Of a stretch of DNA of 64,000 nt, positions 1-8,316 are shown piece after piece. The stretch comes from Streptococcus suis (GTDB lineage Bacteria > Bacillota > Bacilli > Lactobacillales > Streptococcaceae). Within the stretch, counting starts at the first letter, position 1; every line of letters starts with the position of its first letter. Made by a program: the position numbers and the translations under genes. The notes beneath the pieces were generated by a model, which saw only the letters and a program-made list of their open reading frames with translations, had not been told where the DNA came from and made no database searches. Location: the NCBI RefSeq assembly GCF_002964575.1, contig NZ_POQQ01000050.1, positions 1 to 64,000 on the forward strand, in the 5' to 3' direction.

Positions 1-85
1 ACTGAGATAGGATTCCTCCTAATGAGTATGAATCTCACGAAATTGGCTAAGAAATTAGTCCAAGATAATAGAGATAAAAAGAAAA

Positions 86-141
86 ACACAGACAGTACGG
101 CTGGATTTCATCAAAATCAGCTCAATCTGTCTGTGTATTTT
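86..141 (+). terminator. Rho-independent terminator of a gene left of the window
   Basis: The arms ACACAGACAG and CTGTCTGTGT are complementary, enclose an imperfect inner hairpin, and are followed by ATTTTTT. The orientation suits a plus-strand transcript entering from before base 1. No coding region is recognisable in bases 1-289; the rest is this hairpin, a tandem TTATTGGCTAG duplication near 147-168 and part of a BOX-like repeat. Confidence 0.6.
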
Positions 142-175
142 TTAGTTATTGGCTAGTTATTGGCTAGTTTTTGCC

Positions 176-255
176 CAGCCTCGTTTGAAGTTGGAAATAG
201 GGAAACGAAGTTTCCTCGTACGTCGAAGTAATAAGAGAAAAACTAAATGACGATA
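176..255 (-). repeat. BOX-like intergenic repeat, partial copy
   Basis: Read on the minus strand, it starts with the family end GTCATTTAGTTTTTC, followed by TTATTACTTCGACG and a small hairpin (GGAAACTTCGTTTCC). It matches the left end of the copy at 7873-8236 closely, including the stretch CCCTATTTCCAACTTC. The right end of the element is not seen, so this is a truncated copy. Confidence 0.6.
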
Positions 256-260
256 CATAC

Positions 261-286
261 TAAAAGACAGGATTTCTCCTGCCTTT
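261..286 (-). terminator. Terminator after the 182-residue hypothetical gene
   Basis: On the minus strand the arms AGGCAGGA and TCCTGTCT pair around a GAAA loop and are followed by TTTTAG, just after the stop codon at 290. Confidence 0.7.
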
Positions 287-289
287 CAC

Positions 290-838
290 TTACATATTTT
301 TGGCATAGTCCAGGCGATAACCTAGATTAGCAAAGAGATTCTGTACTCGTTTTATGGTGGCTACTTTACCGAATAAGAGATGGTACTGGTCGGCATTCAT
401 CTCTACAGCAGCCAAACAAAACTGTTCACTAGCATATTTTTCATCAATAATCGCAGCCCAGTCTGGCACATTGCCAGTTTCCTCCAAGCCAGCCGAATCT
501 AGTTTTAACAAAATCCCTGCATTTCGTACAGGCTGTAGGCAATCAAAAGCCGCGATAAAATCAAATAAGCGATCCTTGCGTGGTCGAACACAAACGTACC
601 GATTATGCTCCAGTAAAGCTAGTAGAATAAGCAACAAATTGTCCTTTTCTACTTCTCCCACACGATCTAAGAAGGCATCAAATGCCTCTGGTGATAAAAT
701 ACCTTCTAGCAAGTCTAAAATGTGATTGGGATCACTTGCAAAGACGCTCTCTTTTAATTGGATAAATATATCTCGGTTGCCCTCAGATAGTAGGTCAGCA
801 ATCTCAAAAATATCCTGTAAATTTTCTTCTGTCAGCAT
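290..838 (-). CDS. Hypothetical acidic cytoplasmic protein (DUF6630-like)
   Basis: A 182-residue, leucine-rich, acidic protein with no signal peptide, membrane span or catalytic motif that I can identify. It resembles small proteins grouped under DUF6630, but this is a weak recognition. The start is supported by GGAGGAAGT directly before the ATG. It is the last of four minus-strand genes starting with pepF. It lies 25 bases after the 147-residue membrane protein and ends at a terminator, so it is probably co-transcribed with it. Function unknown. Confidence 0.6.
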   Translation of the reverse strand: MLTEENLQDIFEIADLLSEGNRDIFIQLKESVFASDPNHILDLLEGILSPEAFDAFLDRVGEVEKDNLLLILLALLEHNRYVCVRPRKDRLFDFIAAFDCLQPVRNAGILLKLDSAGLEETGNVPDWAAIIDEKYASEQFCLAAVEMNADQYHLLFGKVATIKRVQNLFANLGYRLDYAKNM

Positions 839-863
839 ACTTCCTCCGATTCATTTTTATTTT

Positions 864-1307
864 TTAACTTGGAAATTCCCACATAATATGAGGTTCAAGT
901 GGACTGAGGAATTGATACACTTCATTGAAATCAGCTCCAGAAAGATTCTCAAGTTTCACCTCAGCCAAAAGGGTTCCTGTCCTTCCTACAATGCGTAGCC
1001 GTTTTGAATAATAATCACGGTAAATGCGGACAAGCTCATATTGAATTTTCCCAATTTCTGCTACAGGAATGGTTATTCTTTCTCCCAAAAGTTTGTTTTT
1101 ATACTCTAAACACTGCTGATTAAGGACAAAGACCGGTCCTTGTTTCCGCCATAAATAAGCATAGAAGGCAGAAGGAACAGCTAACAATAGGTAGCCCAAT
1201 CCTGATAGAATAGCAGGTTCTGGCTTTAACATTAAGCCCATACCAATCAAGATAAATACCATGCTAATAACAAGTGGTAATACAAAAGATCGTTTGTAGG
1301 AAATCAT
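864..1307 (-). CDS. Small membrane protein with PH-like C-terminal domain, paralogue of the upstream gene
   Basis: 147 residues. Two hydrophobic segments lie at about residues 8-28 and 33-52, followed by a soluble part of about 90 residues. The C-terminal pattern (LENLSGADFNEVYQFL, then MWEFPS) parallels the end of the neighbouring 243-residue protein ([16 protein letters not shown], then MNWIYP), so the two look like paralogues. The domain resembles bacterial PH-like or STM3941-like membrane proteins. The ribosome-binding site AAAGGAG lies in a duplicated fragment of the pepF 3' end, and the ATG overlaps the TGA of that fragment. Function unknown. Confidence 0.65.
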   Translation of the reverse strand: MISYKRSFVLPLVISMVFILIGMGLMLKPEPAILSGLGYLLLAVPSAFYAYLWRKQGPVFVLNQQCLEYKNKLLGERITIPVAEIGKIQYELVRIYRDYYSKRLRIVGRTGTLLAEVKLENLSGADFNEVYQFLSPLEPHIMWEFPS

Positions 1308-1339
1308 ATTCGCACTCCTTTCTCAACAAGAGCTTCCAA
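1304..1339 (-). pseudogene. Duplicated remnant of the pepF 3' end
   Basis: On the minus strand this stretch encodes [11 protein letters not shown] and a stop. The true pepF tail encodes [11 protein letters not shown] and a stop. The first 17 bases, TTGGAAGCTCTTGTTGA, are identical in both places. Each copy ends in an ATGA overlap with the start of a PH-like membrane gene. This is the scar of a tandem duplication. Confidence 0.75.
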
Positions 1340-1348
1340 TACACAAGA

Positions 1349-2080
1349 TTAGGGATAAATCCAGTTCATATCTGGAACCAAACTGCTAATATCGCGGTGA
1401 ATACTATTGAAATCAGAATTTTCCAAGCTATTTAAATTGATTCTGTCCAAAATTGTATCATTAAAATCTTTAAAATTTAGGTATCTTCTTGTAGAATAGC
1501 CCCCTGAATTGGAATGACGTTGATACCTCATACTGTATTCTATCGCTGCAATTTCGTTCCAGTAGAGACGATGTTCTTCACGAAACATACCAGCCTTTAA
1601 TTCAATATACTCCTCAGTCATCACTACTGCAATAGGCTGGCGAGATTTCAAATGGTTACTGATAAGAGCTCCGATAACAAAAGCAGCGGTAATTCCCCAA
1701 ATAGCTAGTAAAATGGGCGTAATGAACTCATTATTTGGAGTCTGCACCGTTTCGGCTTGTCTTCTAATGCTGGATTTTTTCTCCTCTATCCTCTCATTGA
1801 CAGTATCGACGATCTCTTGTAAACGCTCCTGGTACTCTACATCCGTTTCATTTTCCAATTTTGGAGAGATGATTCTTGCCCGGTCAAGCGTCATTGGTTC
1901 AGCATCGAGGATGTATTGCTCACGGATAGTCGATAGGTCTGTTGAAGAAGAACTATTGCTGCTTAAGCCCGGTTGTGTCAGAAACAAGAAGAGGATTGTT
2001 AGAATAGTAGCGTAAATCAATATCCAGATAATGGATGTTTGACCTTTTCTATATTCAATCCTATTCTTGATATTGCTCAT
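1349..2080 (-). CDS. Membrane protein with PH-like C-terminal domain
   Basis: 243 residues. There is one membrane segment near residues 17-36 and another near 118-141, separated by a charged region rich in Glu and Arg that is probably extracytoplasmic and partly coiled-coil. The C-terminal part of about 90 residues resembles the PH-like end of the next gene. The start codon overlaps the pepF stop as ATGA, so translation is probably coupled. No enzymatic motif is visible. The paralogue downstream lacks the long central region. Confidence 0.65.
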   Translation of the reverse strand: MSNIKNRIEYRKGQTSIIWILIYATILTILFLFLTQPGLSSNSSSSTDLSTIREQYILDAEPMTLDRARIISPKLENETDVEYQERLQEIVDTVNERIEEKKSSIRRQAETVQTPNNEFITPILLAIWGITAAFVIGALISNHLKSRQPIAVVMTEEYIELKAGMFREEHRLYWNEIAAIEYSMRYQRHSNSGGYSTRRYLNFKDFNDTILDRINLNSLENSDFNSIHRDISSLVPDMNWIYP

Positions 2081-3879
2081 TTATGAACCCCTTTTTCAAC
2101 AAGAGCTTCCAATTCTTCCAAACGAGCCTCAAATACCTTGAAGGCATCGTTGAGGTAATCTTCCTTGGTCATGTCTACACCTGCTTTGGCAATGACATTG
2201 AGGGAATAATCTGAGCTACCTGCTTTCAAGTAGTTGAGATAGTTTTCTTTGTCTTCTGGACTACCATTGACAATCTTGTTTGCCAGAGCTGATGCTGCTG
2301 CAAAACCTGTCGCATATTGGTAGACATAGAAATTGTAATAGAAGTGTGGAATACGAGCCCACTCAAACTGGATTTCTGGGTTTTCTTCTGCCGAAAGTCC
2401 GTAGTATTTCTCGTTAGTCTGACCGTACAATTCATTGAGGAAATCAGCCGTTAAGACTTGACCTTCCTGGTCTGCCTTGTAGATTGCTTGCTCAAACTCG
2501 GCAAATTGCGTTTGGCGGAAGACTGTACCACGGAAACCATCTAGGTAATGATTGAGAATAGCAAAGCGTTCTTTGTCATCTTCTACTTCTGCCAAGAGTT
2601 TTTCTGTTAGGAGATTTTCGTTGGTCGTTGAAGCAATTTCAGCCAAGAAGAATGAATAATGGCCATAGACATAGGGTTGCGTCTTACGAGTCAACATAGA
2701 GTGAAGTGAATGTCCTGTTTCATGGATAAGGGTATACATGTTATCCAAGTTATCCTGCCAGTTGAGAAGCATGAAGGCGTTGGTGTCATAGGCACCACCT
2801 GAATAGGCTCCTGAGCGTTTTCCTTCATTGACATGGACATCAATCCAGCGATTTTCAAAGGCTTCTTTTACAATAGCCGCATAATCCTGACCGAAAATTT
2901 CCAAGGTTTCTTGGCATTTCTTGAGTGCATCTTCATAAGAAATCTTTGTGCTGAAATCTGACAATGGTGTGTACATATCATACATCTTCAAGTCATCAAT
3001 ACCCAAGAGTTTCTTACGCAAATTGATATAACGGTGCAAGAGCGGAAGGTGCTTGTTGACTGCCGCTACTAATGTATCGTAAACAGATTCTGGAATGAAA
3101 TTAGCTGCAAGTGATGCGTGGCGGGCAGAGTCGTACTTCCGCAAACGAGCTTTCAGGTTATTGACCTTAACGTTAGACTGCAGAGTCTTAGCGTAGGTAT
3201 GCTGGAACTGCTCGTAGGTACCGTACATAGCCTCATATGCTTCTTGGCGGACGTCACGGTTTTTAGACTCCATAAAATGAATGTAGTTACCATGAGAAAG
3301 TGGGACCAAATGACCATCTTCATCAGCGATTTCTGGGAAACGTAGGCTGGCATTGTCCAAAACAGAGAAGGTTTCAGCTGGTGATTCGAAAATCTCGCTG
3401 GTCGCTGCAAGGACTTCTTCTACTTCCTGTAACAAGACATGGTCCTTAGCTGCCAAAAGCTTTTCAAACTGATGGCTGTACTGCACAAGAGCAGGTTCTT
3501 CTGCCTTAAAGGCCTCCAACTGCTCATCAGTAATAGCCATAAATTCCGGCTCATAGAAGGCAAAAGCTTGTGAGAAGGATGAGTAAAGCCCCATAGCCTT
3601 AGCCTGAAATTCCTGATACTTTCCTTCACGAGTGTCCTGGTCGTTTTTCATAGACGCATAGACATAAAGCTTTTCAATGCGGCGCATAAGACCAAGTTGC
3701 GTTTCGCTGATTGTCAAAAGGCTCTTCGCTGAGTCGAGCAAATGACCTGCAAATTCTTTTGTTTTTTCAGTTTCAGCTTGTAAATCTGCAAGTTCTGCTT
3801 CCCAGGCTTCATCTGTTGGGAAAATAGTGGTCAAATCCCACTGGTATTTTTCTTCAATTTCGTAACGTTGTTTAGACAT
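2077..3879 (-). CDS. pepF: Oligoendopeptidase F (M3 family zinc peptidase)
   Basis: A cytoplasmic metallopeptidase that cleaves short peptides, typically 7-17 residues long, in peptide use and turnover. 600 residues, normal for PepF. The zinc motif HETGHSLHS is clear at about residue 385, within the conserved M3 C-terminal half. The family's N-terminal signature ([19 protein letters not shown]) is present. I chose the ATG at 3879, with GGAGG eight bases upstream; a TTG two codons earlier sits too close to that site. It leads an apparent operon with the two PH-like membrane genes, the first of which overlaps its stop codon. Confidence 0.93.
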   Translation of the reverse strand: MSKQRYEIEEKYQWDLTTIFPTDEAWEAELADLQAETEKTKEFAGHLLDSAKSLLTISETQLGLMRRIEKLYVYASMKNDQDTREGKYQEFQAKAMGLYSSFSQAFAFYEPEFMAITDEQLEAFKAEEPALVQYSHQFEKLLAAKDHVLLQEVEEVLAATSEIFESPAETFSVLDNASLRFPEIADEDGHLVPLSHGNYIHFMESKNRDVRQEAYEAMYGTYEQFQHTYAKTLQSNVKVNNLKARLRKYDSARHASLAANFIPESVYDTLVAAVNKHLPLLHRYINLRKKLLGIDDLKMYDMYTPLSDFSTKISYEDALKKCQETLEIFGQDYAAIVKEAFENRWIDVHVNEGKRSGAYSGGAYDTNAFMLLNWQDNLDNMYTLIHETGHSLHSMLTRKTQPYVYGHYSFFLAEIASTTNENLLTEKLLAEVEDDKERFAILNHYLDGFRGTVFRQTQFAEFEQAIYKADQEGQVLTADFLNELYGQTNEKYYGLSAEENPEIQFEWARIPHFYYNFYVYQYATGFAAASALANKIVNGSPEDKENYLNYLKAGSSDYSLNVIAKAGVDMTKEDYLNDAFKVFEARLEELEALVEKGVHK

Positions 3880-3910
3880 ATTCAAATCCTCCGTTCTCCT
3901 ATTCTAACAT

Positions 3911-3946
3911 AAAAAAGCCCCTATTTCCAACGGAAAGTGAGGGCTT
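3911..3946 (-). terminator. Terminator after lemA
   Basis: On the minus strand AAGCCC and GGGGCTT pair, with an inner TTTCC/GGAAA stem, followed by TTTTTATG. It ends the TPM-LemA transcript before pepF. Confidence 0.75.
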
Positions 3947-3951
3947 ACAAC

Positions 3952-4533
3952 TTACTCATCATCCTGTAAATCCACACTTGGCACGGTTGTTGCCGCATCT
4001 GTGCTGGCTTGGAAAAGCTCAACTTTTTCATAGCCAAACAGGCTAGCATAGATGGAGGTCGGGAATCGTTTGATTTTTTTATTGTAGGCTGTTGCCACTG
4101 CATTATAATCCTTGCGGGCAACCAATATCCGATTTTCAGTCCCTTCCAGCTCGGTAATCAAATCAGATACCTGTTGATTGGCTGTCAGTTGCGGATAATT
4201 TTCCGCCACCATCAGCAGGCGAGAAACAGCCGAATCCAGCTGACTTTGGGCCTGATTGTAGTCACTAGTTCCTGCTTGACTGGAGCCAATTTTCGCACGC
4301 GCATCCGCAATAGCAGTAAATATTTCTTCCTCGTGTTCCATAGCTCCCTTGACCGCAGCAACCACATTTGGAATCAGGTCATATCTGCGTTGGAGCTGGG
4401 TATCCACATTGGCCTGGGCATTTTCCACTTCCGCATGGCTATCGACCAGCCCATTGTATTGACCGACAGCCTCCATTCCTAAAAATAGCAGAGCGAGGAT
4501 CGGGATTAGTATGATTAACCATTTCTTTTTCAT
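3952..4533 (-). CDS. lemA: LemA family protein
   Basis: 193 residues. A single N-terminal membrane anchor (about residues 4-22) is followed by an all-helical domain with the family signature: YNGLVDSHAEVENAQANVDTQ, YDLIPNVV, and a late YNKKIKRFPTSIYASLFGY segment. LemA proteins are membrane-anchored helical-bundle proteins of uncertain role, often found next to TPM-domain proteins, as here. The gene follows the TPM gene by 15 bases and has a good AAAGGA site. Expected to face the outside of the membrane. Confidence 0.9.
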   Translation of the reverse strand: MKKKWLIILIPILALLFLGMEAVGQYNGLVDSHAEVENAQANVDTQLQRRYDLIPNVVAAVKGAMEHEEEIFTAIADARAKIGSSQAGTSDYNQAQSQLDSAVSRLLMVAENYPQLTANQQVSDLITELEGTENRILVARKDYNAVATAYNKKIKRFPTSIYASLFGYEKVELFQASTDAATTVPSVDLQDDE

Positions 4534-4548
4534 ATACTTGTTCCTTTC

Positions 4549-5331
4549 TCACCAACCAGACGAGGCTCCGCCGCCTCCACCACCGCCTCCAGACCAGCCA
4601 CCTCCTCCGAATGATGAAGAAGAGGAAGAATGGGAGGAATGGTTGTCATGATAATGATGGCGGTCATCCACCAGCATCCATAGAAGATTTCCTGGACCAC
4701 CGCCTCGACCACGGCTAGCCTTATCAATCATTCCAAAAATTATGAAGATTAGTATTAGAATTAAAAATAATACAAAACCATCACTTTCTGCACTGGTCCT
4801 TTCTTCCATAGCTGCCAGTTGTTCCTGACCCAGACTGGTACCATAGAAACGATCTCCTATGGATTGGACAATATAGGTTACTCCTCCGTCGTAGTCTTCC
4901 TGGCGGAAAAATTCCCTAGCATTTTCCAGAATGTCCTTAGCTTCCACATCTGTCAATACCGTGGCAGCATTGTCTGAAGTTTCTATCCGAAATTCCCTGT
5001 CAGCTATGGCAATCACCAAGAGGACACCATTGTCTGTCCCTGCAAAACCAACCTGCCACGCACGAAAGGTTTCATTTGCCAGACTTTTAATATCCCTTGA
5101 AAGACTTTCAGTCACATAGACCCCGACCTGTAGTTGTTGCTCACTAACTGCCCAAGTCTGATTGAGCTGGTCAATGCTGGCGATGGTTTCACTGGAAAGA
5201 AGATTGGTTTCATCAACCACCGTCGTATCAATAGGACGGTCTGGAATTCCCTCAGCTTGTGCCAGGCTAGGCAGACCTAGACAGAACAGTAAAAGCAAGA
5301 AACCCAATAAATAGAACAGATACTTTTTCAT
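4549..5331 (-). CDS. TPM-domain membrane protein (YgcG family)
   Basis: 260 residues. A signal peptide (about residues 1-26, ending near LAQAEG) is followed by a TPM domain that opens with IPDRPIDTTVVDETNLLS and carries the core GVLLVIAIADREFRIET. Next come a membrane span (about 187-205) and a tail of Gly and Ser with a His-rich patch, ending SSFGGGGWSGGGG-like. This architecture is typical of YgcG-like proteins paired with LemA. The start has GGAGG at good spacing. It probably forms an extracytoplasmic envelope complex with the downstream LemA protein; biochemical function unproven. Confidence 0.88.
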   Translation of the reverse strand: MKKYLFYLLGFLLLLFCLGLPSLAQAEGIPDRPIDTTVVDETNLLSSETIASIDQLNQTWAVSEQQLQVGVYVTESLSRDIKSLANETFRAWQVGFAGTDNGVLLVIAIADREFRIETSDNAATVLTDVEAKDILENAREFFRQEDYDGGVTYIVQSIGDRFYGTSLGQEQLAAMEERTSAESDGFVLFLILILIFIIFGMIDKASRGRGGGPGNLLWMLVDDRHHYHDNHSSHSSSSSSFGGGGWSGGGGGGGGASSGW

Positions 5332-5365
5332 ACGGCACCTCCTCTGAATGAAGAAAACGCTATCT

Positions 5366-5968
5366 TTATATTATTGTATCATTTTTGCTCTGTTTTGCAA
5401 GTATTTCTATAATTATTTTTTGAAGTTGCGGAATGATTTCTGCTCGAAACCAAGGATTCTTTGCTTGCCAGAGATTATTTCTTGAAGAGGGATGTGGTAA
5501 AGGAAAATAAGTGGGAAGGTAGTCATCTGCATGCTGTACTCTTTCAGTCAGGTTCCTTTGGGATTTTTCCAAATAATAATCCTGAGCATATTGCCCAATC
5601 AACAAGGTCAGTTCAAGATCAGGAAGTTGGTCCAGAATCAGCTGGTGCCATTTGGACGCAAAATCCTTGCGAGGCGGTAAATCCCCAGACTTCCCCTTTC
5701 CTGGATAATAGAAATCCATAGGAAGGATAGCAAACTGACCAGATTCATAAAAAGTTTGACGATTTACACCCAACCATTTCCGCAGATTCTCTCCGCTGGC
5801 ATCATCAAAGAGGCGGCCTTTTTCTTGTGTTTTTAATCCCGGTGCCTGTCCAATAATGAGGATTTTTGCGGTAGACGGTGCTTGGAAAAGCGGGACTATT
5901 CCCTTGTTCGTAAACGCTTGATTAGCTGCATCCTTCATGATGGCTTGCTCAATTTCAGCTAGCTCCAT
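5366..5968 (-). CDS. Uracil-DNA glycosylase family protein
   Basis: 200 residues, single domain of the uracil-DNA glycosylase-like superfamily. The motif ILIIGQAPGLKTQEKGRLFDD corresponds to the GxAPG uracil-binding loop. LLIGQYAQDYYL and the late PHPSSRNN motif, matching the family's HPSP-like loop, are also seen. It probably removes or recognises damaged bases in DNA; substrate specificity is not clear from sequence. It overlaps the acetyltransferase upstream by 14 bases, so the two are translationally linked. Confidence 0.82.
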   Translation of the reverse strand: MELAEIEQAIMKDAANQAFTNKGIVPLFQAPSTAKILIIGQAPGLKTQEKGRLFDDASGENLRKWLGVNRQTFYESGQFAILPMDFYYPGKGKSGDLPPRKDFASKWHQLILDQLPDLELTLLIGQYAQDYYLEKSQRNLTERVQHADDYLPTYFPLPHPSSRNNLWQAKNPWFRAEIIPQLQKIIIEILAKQSKNDTII

Positions 5969-6413
5969 TATGACCTACTTTCTTGACCATGGTCACATCT
6001 TCTTCTAAGGCACGGAAACCACATTTTTCATAGAAGGAAAAGGCTGGTAAATTACGTTCGGTTTGCAGGAGAATATGAACAATCCTTCTCTCAATCAACT
6101 GTTCCTCAATTCTTTTTAGGAAATCCTGCCCGATTCCTCGTCCTTGGTAATCGCGAGAGATACAGAGCTCTTCAATACGGTATTCGGTCCCCTCATACCA
6201 GTAGCGAATGTGCCCTAGAGAAAGGGCAATGAGGCTACCTTGGTCAAGCAAGCCAAAACAAAGTGCTCTTGGATGTGACAGCAAATCACCTAGATAGCGG
6301 TCTAATTGTTCCTCGTCAGCCCAATCATCATTCCATGGCTCCTGACTAAATACAGATAAAAAGAGCTGTTTGACCATTTCTATATCTGAAGAATAAAGTT
6401 CTTTCAGTTCCAT
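5955..6413 (-). CDS. GNAT family N-acetyltransferase
   Basis: 152 residues, one acetyltransferase domain. The acetyl-CoA-binding motif A is visible as ELCISRDYQGRGIGQDFLKRIE (R/Q-x-x-G-x-G), followed by the FYEKCGFRAL segment typical of motif B. The acceptor substrate cannot be deduced; the layout resembles aminoglycoside 6'-type GNATs but also many housekeeping enzymes. The start is supported by TAGGAGG. Its gene overlaps the glycosylase downstream. Confidence 0.85.
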   Translation of the reverse strand: MELKELYSSDIEMVKQLFLSVFSQEPWNDDWADEEQLDRYLGDLLSHPRALCFGLLDQGSLIALSLGHIRYWYEGTEYRIEELCISRDYQGRGIGQDFLKRIEEQLIERRIVHILLQTERNLPAFSFYEKCGFRALEEDVTMVKKVGHNGAS

Positions 6414-6423
6414 ATTTCCTCCT

Positions 6424-6447
6424 AAAAAAGACGAGCAAACCCGTCTT
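6424..6447 (-). terminator. Terminator after pepV
   Basis: On the minus strand AAGACG and CGTCTT pair around an eight-base loop, followed by TTTTTTAG. Confidence 0.75.
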
Positions 6448-6451
6448 GATA

Positions 6452-7852
6452 CTATTTGATCAATTCATAAATAGCTTCTGCGTAAATGGCAGCTGCACGG
6501 TAGAGTTGCTCAACTTCGATAAATTCGTTGGCTTGGTGCATGGTGTTGACATCACCTGGGAACATGGCTCCGTAGGCAACACCACGTTTGAGTAAGCGGC
6601 CGAATGTACCACCACCGATTACTTGTTCGTGACCTTTCAAGCCTGTGTGTTTTTCATAAACAGACAAAAGGGTTGCAACCATTGGGTCATCGATTGGGCA
6701 ATAATGTGGAGTGTGACCATGTTCAGACAGGCTAACAGCTTCCACGCCCAGTTTTTCCAAACCAGCCTTGATAGCTTCAGGGTTTGTATTTTTTGGATAA
6801 CGGAAGTTGAGGGCAATGGTATTGTCAGATGAGGCTTCATCAAACTTAAAGACACCTGCGTTCATAGAAAGGGCACCCATTTGTTCATCGTAGATGGCTA
6901 CGCCGAGTTTCTTAGCATCATGGTCTTCTAGAAGGACTTGGCCTGCCAAGTCAAGATAGGCTTTAGCTGCTCCGTCAAAAGCGAATTGGCTGAGGAATTT
7001 TGCCAAGTAAGTTGCACCGTTGACGCCTTCTTCTGGGGTTGAACCGTGGGCTGATTTTCCGATGACGGTGACTTGAACTTGACCGTTTTCAAGGTTTTCC
7101 GCGTCAGCTTTTAGGCCATAGGCTGCTGTGAAATCTGCCAACTTGCTGTCTAGGTCTGCTAGGTCACCAGAAATAATCGCTGTCGCAGACTCAGGCACCA
7201 TGTTCTCACGCAAACCGCCTGCGAAGGAATGCAGTTTAGCAGCTCCGCTATTTTCCCCCGCAAAATGAAGATAAGCTGTGATATTGCCCTTTTCTCCGTT
7301 GATAATCGGAAACTCGGCATCAGGAGAAAATCCAAAATCTGGCAGGGGAAGGCCGACGTGTTCGAAGTAGTAATCCATGTCCGCCCAGCCTGACTCTTCG
7401 TCGGTACCAACGATGAAGCGGACTTTTTTAGAAGTCGGAAGCCCCAACTCCTTGATGATTTTCAAGCCGTAGTAGCAAGCCATGGTCGGTCCCTTGTCGT
7501 CAGAGGATCCGCGGGCAAAGAGCTTGCCGTCGATGATTTGCGGCTCGTATGGGTCGGTGTTCCAACCGCTACCTGCTGGCACCACGTCCAAGTGACCGAA
7601 GATACCGAGGACTTCGTCGCCCTCGCCGAATTCAAAGTGACCTGCGTAGTTGTCAACGTTCTTGGTTGGATAGCCATCACGCTGAGCGATTTCTAAAAAC
7701 TTATCCAAGGCACGCACTGGGCCAGGTCCAAATGGATGCTGGGCATCTGCCTGGTTGTCGTCACGCTCAGAATTGATGCGGAGGAGGTCAAAGAGGTCCG
7801 CTAGAAACTCATCTTTGCGTTTGTCAAACTCTGCTCTAAAATTTACTGTCAT
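6452..7852 (-). CDS. pepV: Dipeptidase PepV (M20 family)
   Basis: A cytoplasmic zinc dipeptidase of broad specificity, 466 residues, the usual PepV length. Seen motifs are GHLDVVPAG (metal His and the Asp two residues later), SSDDKGP (bridging Asp), GTDEESGW (catalytic Glu and metal Glu), and HGSTPEEGVNG in the lid domain. A late His lies in NTMHQANEF. The start has AAGGAG before the ATG. The upstream region is occupied by a long BOX-like repeat rather than a recognisable promoter. It works with PepF and other peptidases in peptide utilisation. Confidence 0.95.
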   Translation of the reverse strand: MTVNFRAEFDKRKDEFLADLFDLLRINSERDDNQADAQHPFGPGPVRALDKFLEIAQRDGYPTKNVDNYAGHFEFGEGDEVLGIFGHLDVVPAGSGWNTDPYEPQIIDGKLFARGSSDDKGPTMACYYGLKIIKELGLPTSKKVRFIVGTDEESGWADMDYYFEHVGLPLPDFGFSPDAEFPIINGEKGNITAYLHFAGENSGAAKLHSFAGGLRENMVPESATAIISGDLADLDSKLADFTAAYGLKADAENLENGQVQVTVIGKSAHGSTPEEGVNGATYLAKFLSQFAFDGAAKAYLDLAGQVLLEDHDAKKLGVAIYDEQMGALSMNAGVFKFDEASSDNTIALNFRYPKNTNPEAIKAGLEKLGVEAVSLSEHGHTPHYCPIDDPMVATLLSVYEKHTGLKGHEQVIGGGTFGRLLKRGVAYGAMFPGDVNTMHQANEFIEVEQLYRAAAIYAEAIYELIK

Positions 7853-7872
7853 GTGTTCTCCTTTTCAGTATC

Positions 7873-8236
7873 GTCATTTGGTTTATCTTTTATTACGTCG
7901 ACGAAAGTGGAAACTTCGTTTCCCTATTTCCAACTTCAAATAATTTCATCATTATTTGAACTCGTTTTGCCGTACTTCAGTTATGCCTGCGGCTGTTGAC
8001 ACAAACTCTGACAGTCACTACTCTGACTGTTTTGACACAAACTTCGTTTGTTTCATCTCCAACCTTCAAAGGTTCCCCGAACAGTTGTTGACACAAACTC
8101 TGTTTGTTTCATTTCCAACCTTCAACAGTCACTACTATGACTGTTTTGACACAAACTTCGTTTGTCTCATTTCCGACCTTCAAAGGTTCCCCGAACCTTT
8201 GAAGCTAGTAATAAAAGTAAACCAAAAGACTGGATT
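7873..8236 (+). repeat. BOX-like element, long copy with four internal modules
   Basis: The left end is GTCATTTGGTTTATC; the right end, reversed, is GTCTTTTGGTTTAC, so the ends form a terminal inverted repeat. Between them, four modules each start TTGACACAAACT and carry small hairpins such as ACAAACTTCGTTTGT and CCTTCAAAGG with CCTTTGAAG. The general A-B-C modular layout resembles BOX elements described in pneumococcus. It fills nearly all of the 464-base gap between pepV and the sstT terminator. No gene is seen here. Confidence 0.75.
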
Positions 8237-8289
8237 AAAGTAAGTCTATTTTATCACAAAATGAAAGAGATTTCAGAATTGAAACAACG

Positions 8290-8312
8290 AAAAAAAGTTG
8301 GTCTCCCAACTT
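8290..8312 (-). terminator. Terminator after sstT
   Basis: On the minus strand AAGTTGG and CCAACTT pair around GAGA, followed by TTTTTTT. Confidence 0.85.
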
Positions 8313-8316
8313 ATTT

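Noticed and set aside
354..998. Plus-strand open frames opposite the first hypothetical gene
   Set aside because: The minus-strand gene has a good ribosome-binding site and terminator; the opposite frames have neither.
3877..3885. TTG start for PepF at 3885
   Set aside because: The ATG at 3879 has the better spacing to GGAGG.
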